64,000 bases of DNA from Acanthaster planci (Eukaryota > Echinodermata > Asteroidea > Valvatida > Acanthasteridae), in contig NW_019091485.1 in assembly GCF_001949145.1 (NCBI RefSeq), positions 141,779 to 205,778 of the forward strand, written 5' to 3'. The position numbers and the translations under genes were made by a program. Below, piece after piece: positions 63,001 through 64,000 of the stretch. Position 1 is the first letter of the stretch. Each line of letters starts with the position of its first letter. Below the pieces are notes generated by a model. That model saw nothing but the letters and a program-made list of their open reading frames with translations. It did not search any database and was not told the DNA's origin.

Positions 63001-63569
63001 GGTTGTTTTTCTACTAGAAATTAAGCCAATAACCTCACAATGAAAGGAATTTCAGAAGAAAAAAAAATGAAGGAAATTGTGTTTCATTTTTTCGAGGGAA
63101 CACCGAAACTAATTTGTTTAAAACATGTCCACTAAAAACTTGAAAAAAAGCTAGATAACTTTGAGCTATTGTTTTCTAACATGCCAACAAATTGATTCTC
63201 ATAATTTAACCCAATTTAATTTTTTTGTGTATTTTGTTTTGCATTTTTGATTAATAAGAGACAACCTCACAGTTTGAAATTACAGCCAACATCTAGATAT
63301 TGGAACTGTTGTAAATGGATTGCCTTTCCACGGAGCACTCTGATTAAACAGTTCATGTTGTTTTTCTCCTGTTGCCAAAATTTCTTAAATCAAACAATTA
63401 AAACTAGAACCAGCCTCGCCAAGCTCTGCGAAGGGGTTCTTCTATAGAGTCACTGAACCCATCCGGAGATTGGGCGACCGGTTTGGGGACAAAGGGGAGA
63501 AGAGCAAAGCGGCCAATGAGGACTGGGACTTTGTTCATGATTTGCCCAGTGGCGTCGAAAAAGTGGATG
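17811..63569 (+). CDS. FLN: Filamin gene, internal part (22 core exons plus 10 cassette exons)
   Basis: Filamins are cytoplasmic homodimers that crosslink actin filaments and anchor membrane receptors, integrins and signalling proteins. The visible exons encode the end of CH1, CH2, IgFLN repeats 1-6 and 8-15, a short hinge and the start of repeat 16. Typical marks are GPGL at the start of repeats, DNGDGT or DNKDGT between strands, and GSPF or KSPF near repeat ends. The 22 core exons total 4818 nt and every junction phase agrees, which is strong support for the model. The start codon and first half of CH1 lie upstream of the window. Repeats 16 (rest) to 24 and the stop codon lie downstream. 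Compared with vertebrate filamins, repeat 7 is missing, repeat 15 has an insertion, and repeat 16 is interrupted by a run of small symmetric exons. The family assignment is very secure. Orthology to one particular vertebrate paralogue cannot be claimed, because invertebrates usually have a single filamin. Confidence 0.97.
18667..18764 (+). CDS. FLN: Filamin exon: middle of CH2
   Basis: This exon encodes about 33 residues of the second CH domain: CPDWEDWDP, then a helix with [16 protein letters not shown], matching the conserved CH2 core of filamins. The acceptor is CCTCAG and the donor CAG|GTAATG. Phase is 1 in and 0 out. The next intron, 937 bp, is AT-rich and holds no recognisable element. 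Confidence 0.95.
19702..19830 (+). CDS. FLN: Filamin exon: end of CH2
   Basis: This exon encodes 43 residues. It starts right after the CH2 helix with LLEPKDM and continues through [13 protein letters not shown] to the characteristic linker [10 protein letters not shown], which in filamins joins CH2 to repeat 1. The acceptor is TTGAAG, somewhat weak, but the frame and homology fix it. Phase is 0 in and 0 out. A long antisense reading frame over 19483-19983 is a shadow of this exon and its flanks. The next intron is 1042 bp with several ACATGTAC words. Confidence 0.95.
20873..21085 (+). CDS. FLN: Filamin exon: IgFLN repeat 1, first part
   Basis: This exon encodes 71 residues beginning VRAYGPGLE, the canonical first strand of a filamin repeat, and ending at LPGTHT before strand F. 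Phase is 0 in and 0 out. The exon is GC-rich against AT-rich flanks. The 846-bp intron after it shows no element I recognise. Confidence 0.95.
21932..22094 (+). CDS. FLN: Filamin exon: end of repeat 1, start of repeat 2
   Basis: Strands F-G of repeat 1 ([17 protein letters not shown]) are followed by [15 protein letters not shown], the start of repeat 2, up to FEIFTAG. The exon ends in phase 1 at the AG/G site before strand C. The same intron position recurs in repeats 4, 6 and 16. Phase is 0 in and 1 out. The following intron is 529 bp with nothing notable. Confidence 0.95.
22624..22824 (+). CDS. FLN: Filamin exon: second half of repeat 2
   Basis: This exon encodes 67 residues covering strands C to G of repeat 2 ([37 protein letters not shown]). 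Phase is 1 in and 1 out, with a CTTACAG acceptor and GTGAGT donor. The following 524-bp intron holds nothing recognisable. Confidence 0.95.
23349..23486 (+). CDS. FLN: Filamin exon: first half of repeat 3
   Basis: The exon encodes [19 protein letters not shown], then a stretch with [19 protein letters not shown]. The AxGRGLQ/IQxKG pattern is typical of repeat 3 in filamins. Phase is 1 in and 1 out, with acceptor TTGCAG and donor GTGAGC. Confidence 0.95.
23487..26825 (+). other. 3.3-kb intron within repeat 3
   Basis: This AT-rich intron separates the two halves of repeat 3. It contains a C-run near 25216 and a few ACATGTAC words near 26027-26075. It also has an open minus-strand frame at 24942-25412 with no recognisable domain. 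I found no splice-flanked exon and no terminal inverted repeats that I could pair. Confidence 0.7.
26826..27092 (+). CDS. FLN: Filamin exon: end of repeat 3, start of repeat 4
   Basis: This exon encodes 89 residues. [15 protein letters not shown] to APFTVNI completes repeat 3. [16 protein letters not shown] then opens repeat 4, ending at GAVGAL before strand C. Phase is 1 in and 1 out. The next intron is 756 bp, with no recognisable element. Confidence 0.96.
27849..28042 (+). CDS. FLN: Filamin exon: second half of repeat 4
   Basis: The exon encodes [20 protein letters not shown], then [20 protein letters not shown] and HSPYIAQI. The [13 protein letters not shown] signature matches repeat 4 of vertebrate filamins. 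It ends at FDASK, the first residues of repeat 5. Phase is 1 in and 0 out. The next intron is 507 bp and unremarkable. Confidence 0.96.
28550..28813 (+). CDS. FLN: Filamin exon: IgFLN repeat 5
   Basis: This exon encodes 88 residues, almost a whole Ig repeat: [33 protein letters not shown], then [19 protein letters not shown]. The KHxxAVxWGxVxIPxSPF block is characteristic of repeat 5. Phase is 0 in and 0 out. The next intron is 377 bp with nothing notable. Confidence 0.96.
29191..29308 (+). CDS. FLN: Filamin exon: first half of repeat 6
   Basis: The exon encodes [19 protein letters not shown], then [24 protein letters not shown] and FTVDCxEAG are typical of repeat 6. It ends in phase 1 at AGKG before strand C. 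Phase is 0 in and 1 out. The next intron is 301 bp. Confidence 0.95.
29610..29852 (+). CDS. FLN: Filamin exon: second half of repeat 6 (or 6/7 chimera), start of repeat 8
   Basis: This exon encodes 81 residues. [19 protein letters not shown] to [10 protein letters not shown] completes an Ig repeat. [13 protein letters not shown] then starts the next one, and this matches the opening of repeat 8 in vertebrates. Because both parts lie in one exon, no repeat 7 can be hidden between them. The first part has features of both repeat 6 (SPIPVRV) and repeat 7 ([12 protein letters not shown]). Phase is 1 in and 1 out. The following intron is 897 bp and carries no recognisable element. Confidence 0.93.
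30750..31628 (+). CDS. FLN: Large filamin exon: repeats 8 to 10, start of repeat 11
   Basis: This single exon encodes 293 residues. It completes repeat 8 ([25 protein letters not shown]), then gives all of repeat 9 ([35 protein letters not shown]). Repeat 10 follows ([25 protein letters not shown]), and then the start of repeat 11 ([16 protein letters not shown]). Repeat 10 has an acidic insertion after STAGK (PEEEG). The exon lacks the introns that split most other repeats here, suggesting intron loss. Phase is 1 in and 1 out. Confidence 0.97.
31629..34134 (+). other. 2.5-kb intron within repeat 11
   Basis: AT-rich intron. I see no exon with matching phase, no paired terminal repeats, and only isolated ACATGTA words. 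Confidence 0.7.
34135..34311 (+). CDS. FLN: Filamin exon: middle of repeat 11
   Basis: This exon encodes 59 residues: [38 protein letters not shown] and [10 protein letters not shown], matching strands B to E of repeat 11. Phase is 1 in and 1 out. The junction with the next exon restores the expected TEKGEHTVDV. The next intron is 728 bp, with nothing notable. Confidence 0.95.
35040..35363 (+). CDS. FLN: Filamin exon: end of repeat 11, most of repeat 12
   Basis: This exon encodes 108 residues. [14 protein letters not shown] ends repeat 11. [47 protein letters not shown] and FADDPIP make up repeat 12, ending just before the GSPF motif. Phase is 1 in and 1 out. The next intron is 845 bp and unremarkable. 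Confidence 0.97.
36209..36382 (+). CDS. FLN: Filamin exon: end of repeat 12, first half of repeat 13
   Basis: The exon starts with GSPFRPVV, the end of repeat 12. [38 protein letters not shown] then open repeat 13. Phase is 1 in and 1 out. The following 576-bp intron carries a short inverted-repeat element at 36470-36612. Confidence 0.96.
36470..36612. mobile_element. Short inverted-repeat element (Harbinger-like MITE), copy 1
   Basis: The left end is GGGCCTGTTTGTTTCACA and the right end reverse-complements to GGGTCTGTTTGTTTCACA. TTT flanks both sides. A GGGYCTGTTTG terminus with a 3-bp duplication fits PIF/Harbinger (Tourist-like) elements. It is 143 bp with no coding capacity. A related copy lies 1.0 kb downstream in the next intron. 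Confidence 0.7.
36959..37082 (+). CDS. FLN: Filamin exon: second half of repeat 13
   Basis: The exon encodes [19 protein letters not shown], then [12 protein letters not shown]. It ends in phase 2, splitting an AGT serine codon of the SPF-like motif. This is the only phase-2 junction in the core gene. The 1186-bp intron that follows contains a related copy of the same short inverted-repeat element (about 37646-37805). Confidence 0.94.
37646..37805. mobile_element. Short inverted-repeat element (Harbinger-like MITE), copy 2
   Basis: The ends are GTGTTTGTTTCACA at left and GGGCCTGTTTGTTTCACA at right (reverse-complemented). The body is clearly related to the copy at 36470: shared CTAATGGATGG, GGATCACTGATCG and GATCAGAT-like blocks. 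About 160 bp. The outermost left bases have diverged and the target duplication is unclear. Confidence 0.7.
38269..38422 (+). CDS. FLN: Filamin exon: end of repeat 13, first half of repeat 14
   Basis: [10 protein letters not shown] closes repeat 13. [33 protein letters not shown] and LEITIT open repeat 14. Phase is 2 in and 0 out. The 1360-bp intron that follows holds a piggyBac-like element and an assembly gap. Confidence 0.95.
38947..39474. mobile_element. piggyBac-like DNA transposon (MITE)
   Basis: TTAA flanks both ends (38943-38946 and 39475-39478). The left end CCACTTCGTGCCGGGG and the reverse-complemented right end CCACTGCCTGCCGGGG agree at 14 of 16 bases. TTAA duplications and CCxxTxCxTGCCGGG-type termini are hallmarks of piggyBac-like elements. 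Most of the interior is unknown (gap at 39043-39385), so a transposase cannot be excluded, but the size argues against one. Confidence 0.8.
39043..39385. other. Assembly gap (343 N)
   Basis: A run of N inside the piggyBac-like element. Translations across it are meaningless. Confidence 0.99.
39783..39972 (+). CDS. FLN: Filamin exon: second half of repeat 14, start of repeat 15
   Basis: [20 protein letters not shown], then [14 protein letters not shown] complete repeat 14. GDASKCDII opens repeat 15, matching the GDASKC start of repeat 15 in vertebrates. Phase is 0 in and 1 out. The next intron is 489 bp with nothing notable. Confidence 0.96.
40462..40563 (+). CDS. FLN: Filamin exon: Thr/Ser/Arg-rich insertion in repeat 15
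   Basis: This exon encodes 34 residues: [20 protein letters not shown] and then alternating blocks of threonine and arginine (TTTTR twice). It lies between strands A and B of repeat 15, where vertebrate filamins have only a short loop. RRRSVS fits a basophilic kinase site (R-R-x-S). Phase is 1 in and 1 out, with acceptor GCTTGCAG and donor GTAAGG, so it could also be skipped in frame. Its composition differs from all Ig exons. Confidence 0.85.
40564..42793 (+). other. 2.2-kb intron within repeat 15
   Basis: This AT-rich intron lies between the Thr-rich exon and the main body of repeat 15. A pyrimidine-rich stretch at about 40880-40930 precedes a short open segment (40931-40971), but its donor is weak and I do not call it an exon. 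Nothing else is recognisable. Confidence 0.6.
42794..43080 (+). CDS. FLN: Filamin exon: main body of repeat 15
   Basis: The exon starts [53 protein letters not shown] and [17 protein letters not shown] then finish repeat 15. I chose the acceptor GTTAAAG at 42793 because it keeps the frame with the preceding phase-1 exon. The nearer CTGTCAG (42780) would give a stop. Phase is 1 in and 0 out. Confidence 0.92.
45811..45829. repeat. ACATGTAC word cluster in large intron
   Basis: A perfect run of alternating TACATG/CATGTA words, like those elsewhere in the window. Confidence 0.75.
51746..51841. repeat. 96-nt imperfect hairpin
   Basis: The arms TTTACACT..GGTGTGGTCGGAGTGTTGTG and, from the other side, TTTACACT..GGTGCAGTCGGAGAGTTGTG pair over about 36 positions with a few mismatches around a loop of about 20 nt. 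It could be a tiny palindromic transposon (no target duplication identified) or a hairpin transcript of microRNA-precursor size. I cannot tell which from sequence alone. Confidence 0.6.
55758..55872 (+). CDS. FLN: Filamin exon: hinge 1 and first strands of repeat 16
   Basis: This exon encodes 38 residues. [19 protein letters not shown] is a short acidic linker at the place of hinge 1, the calpain-sensitive flexible joint of vertebrate filamins. [19 protein letters not shown] then matches the first strands of repeat 16 (vertebrate pattern RPFDLVIPF..KGEITG). The exon ends in phase 1 inside strand C. The rest of repeat 16 is not in the window. Phase is 0 in and 1 out. The next intron is 1066 bp. 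Confidence 0.9.
55873..56938 (+). other. Intron leading into the cassette exons
   Basis: This 1.07-kb intron splits repeat 16 inside strand C. A pyrimidine-led acceptor near 56643 opens a short frame ([10 protein letters not shown]) but lacks a good phase-1 donor, so I did not call an exon. Nothing else is recognisable. Confidence 0.6.
56939..57034 (+). CDS. FLN: Cassette exon 1 in filamin repeat 16
   Basis: This exon encodes 32 codons, phase 1 in and 1 out, with acceptor TGTCTAG and donor GTAG|GTGAGG. The product starts [19 protein letters not shown] and ends in LAVNRTTGV. It has no Ig features and looks hydrophilic. Support is from splice signals, phase and an open frame only. No homologue is known to me. 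Confidence 0.7.
57484..57609 (+). CDS. FLN: Cassette exon 2 (acidic)
   Basis: This exon encodes 42 codons, phase 1 in and 1 out. The product is strongly acidic: [33 protein letters not shown]. The acceptor CTCATAAG keeps phase 1. A GTAG eight bases downstream would put the exon in a different frame. The donor is CCAG|GTGAGC. The acidic frame is preferred because its ends match those of the neighbouring exons. Confidence 0.72.
57761..57826 (+). CDS. Possible extra cassette exon (basic)
   Basis: A good acceptor (CTCCTTCCAG) opens a frame [20 protein letters not shown]. It can end in phase 1 at 57796 (A|GTATAA, 36 nt) or at 57826 (T|GTTGCT, 66 nt), both weak donors. The AxKxFxxRV pattern resembles [11 protein letters not shown] in the exon at 63408, and SKGRK resembles the basic exons. 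This is a candidate only. Confidence 0.3.
58152..58268 (+). CDS. FLN: Cassette exon 3 (basic)
   Basis: This exon encodes 39 codons, phase 1 in and 1 out, with a polypyrimidine-led ACTCAG acceptor and GCAG|GTGAAT donor. The product is basic: [18 protein letters not shown], then RLSKSEGK. The motif KIxGxLxK followed by RLSKS recurs in the exons at 59330 and 60579, which argues that this one is real. RLSKS also fits basophilic kinase or 14-3-3-type sites. The intron before it is 542 bp and the one after it 596 bp. Confidence 0.72.
58865..58936 (+). CDS. FLN: Cassette exon 4 (acidic)
   Basis: This exon encodes 24 codons, phase 1 in and 1 out, with acceptor TTGTCTAG and donor GAAG|GTAAGA. The product is [15 protein letters not shown] followed by EIPEPDPVE, strongly acidic with Pro-Glu/Asp pairs at the end. 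It has no Ig features. Confidence 0.78.
59330..59476 (+). CDS. FLN: Cassette exon 5 (Ser/Arg/Lys-rich, then acidic)
   Basis: This exon encodes 49 codons, phase 1 in and 1 out, with acceptor AACAG and consensus donor GTAAGT. It begins [19 protein letters not shown], continues [19 protein letters not shown] and ends [11 protein letters not shown]. The middle shares KIxGxLxK and RSKS with the exon at 58152. The end carries the acidic DFVDAD motif. It is clearly GC-richer than the surrounding introns. Multiple R-x-x-S sites suggest phosphorylation. Confidence 0.88.
59477..60578 (+). other. Intron between cassette exons 5 and 6
   Basis: This 1.1-kb AT-rich intron contains a 197-codon open frame on the minus strand (59872-60465) with no recognisable domain. 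The frame runs through an ACATGTACATG word and is probably fortuitous. No further exon was recognised. Confidence 0.6.
60579..60668 (+). CDS. FLN: Cassette exon 6 (basic, RRLS-type)
   Basis: This exon encodes 30 codons, phase 1 in and 1 out, with a strong acceptor (TTTTTTCCCTTCAG) and a GTGAGT donor. The product is [19 protein letters not shown] followed by [16 protein letters not shown] and LRRLSKS are textbook basophilic kinase (PKA-like R-R-x-S) patterns, and SLGKLLSK resembles GSLLKNAG in exon 3. It could form a short amphipathic helix. Confidence 0.88.
61008..61043 (+). CDS. FLN: Cassette exon 7 (36-nt microexon)
   Basis: This encodes 12 codons, phase 1 in and 1 out, giving a Gly/Ala/Ser-rich peptide [11 protein letters not shown]. 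The acceptor (ATTTTTCCTAG) is good. The donor (GATG|GTTGGA) is weak, so it may be included rarely or may not be an exon. Confidence 0.45.
61389..61454 (+). CDS. FLN: Cassette exon 8 (acidic, Tyr-rich)
   Basis: This encodes 22 codons, phase 1 in and 1 out, with acceptor ATTTTGCAG and donor GAAG|GTGATG. The product is [18 protein letters not shown] followed by IFAE. Three tyrosines sit in acidic surroundings, which would suit tyrosine kinases. The FDDLDIF stretch resembles the acidic-hydrophobic motifs of the other cassettes. Confidence 0.78.
61900..61971 (+). CDS. Possible extra cassette exon (hydrophobic)
   Basis: A strong acceptor (CTCTTATTCACAG) opens a frame beginning [21 protein letters not shown] weak donor (C|GTGTCA) gives 24 codons in phase 1-1. 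The hydrophobic composition is unlike the other cassettes and an alternative donor at TGCAG|GTTTAG would break the phase. This is a candidate only. Confidence 0.25.
62658..62732 (+). CDS. FLN: Cassette exon 9 (polar, Lys/Glu-rich)
   Basis: This encodes 25 codons, phase 1 in and 1 out, with acceptor TTTGCCAG and donor GTGAGA. The product is [18 protein letters not shown] followed by QIKPKET, hydrophilic and probably disordered. The 1203-bp stretch before it holds one weak exon candidate. The 675-bp stretch after it holds another (62852-62890). Confidence 0.82.
63408..63569 (+). CDS. FLN: Cassette exon 10 (basic then acidic)
   Basis: This encodes 54 codons, phase 1 in and 1 out, with acceptor AAACTAG and strong donor GATG|GTGAGT. 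The product runs [34 protein letters not shown] and [19 protein letters not shown] basic amphipathic segment is followed by an acidic motif (WDFVHDL) like those in exons 2 and 5. It is the largest cassette. After it, 63570-64000 shows no exon. Confidence 0.88.
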
Positions 63570-64000
63570 GTGAGTGGTGATTGGAGGAGCTTTGAACATC
63601 TCTGCACCGTGATTGGTCACTGTATATGGAATCACTGCAAGGCTGTGCCATTTCACACCACATCCGCTCTCTGTCTTGCAAATTGAAATCTTGGGGTGTA
63701 ATTGGGAATCACTGGTAATCGAACGAATTCAGCCCAGTTGTCTCTTGCTTGGGAGAGACAGTTATTCTACTTGGTCACCAGCATTGACTAACATGGGTGT
63801 GAGGTTTGAACTTGAAGCTACTCATTTGGATGTTCTTTGAGTTTCATTTCAAAAAGCTGACAGTACTATCTCTTGATTTTTCTCATTGTATGTAGCTTCT
63901 AACATGCACAGGTTAAGGGCAAGTTTGGCACCTAGGCAGGACTATGTGGTTTCTGTGATTGTAAGGATTTGGTGGAGGATAACAGATTTTTGTCCTCTTA
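63570..64000 (+). other. Intron at the right edge
   Basis: This sequence follows cassette exon 10 to the end of the window. I see no acceptor followed by the expected continuation of repeat 16, so that exon lies further right. Confidence 0.65.

Overview
The window is animal (metazoan) genomic DNA carrying most of one plus-strand gene, a filamin. Filamins are large actin-crosslinking scaffold proteins with two calponin-homology (CH) domains followed by a long row of immunoglobulin-like IgFLN repeats. GC-richer exons sit in AT-rich introns with GT-AG splice sites. The introns are littered with DNA transposons, a tRNA-derived SINE and many copies of the self-complementary word ACATGTAC. Together this suggests a marine invertebrate, perhaps a deuterostome such as an echinoderm, hemichordate or cephalochordate. 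The sequence alone does not settle the species.

Layout. 1-17810 holds no exon I can recognise. It is most likely intron sequence inside the actin-binding region, because the first visible exon starts in the middle of CH1. It contains a pogo-like element (173-604), a hAT element with perfect 8-bp target duplications (637-3065), and a second hAT-like element (6619-7646) with a SINE inside it. From 17811 to 55872, 22 exons join in frame with no conflict of phase (4818 nt, 1606 codons). They encode the end of CH1, CH2, IgFLN repeats 1-6 and 8-15 by vertebrate numbering, a short hinge, and the first strands of repeat 16. No equivalent of a separate repeat 7 is present. Repeat 15 carries a Thr/Ser/Arg-rich insertion. 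A 12.7-kb intron (43081-55757) falls between repeat 15 and the hinge/repeat 16 exon.

The most unusual part is 56939-63569. Where the rest of repeat 16 should follow, there is instead a run of at least ten small exons (36-162 nt). Every one has phase 1 at both ends and a length divisible by three, so each could be kept or skipped without changing frame. Together they add 987 nt (329 codons) of non-Ig, probably disordered sequence. The segments alternate between acidic ones with a recurring Asp-aromatic-Val/Ile motif and basic ones with recurring Arg-Leu-Ser-Lys-Ser-type sites. They would be inserted inside strand C of an Ig domain. The remainder of repeat 16 and repeats 17-24 must lie beyond the right edge.

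Two assembly gaps (2020-2213 and 39043-39385) both lie inside transposable elements. I see no RNA genes, CRISPR arrays, operons or prokaryotic features, and no convincing second protein-coding gene.
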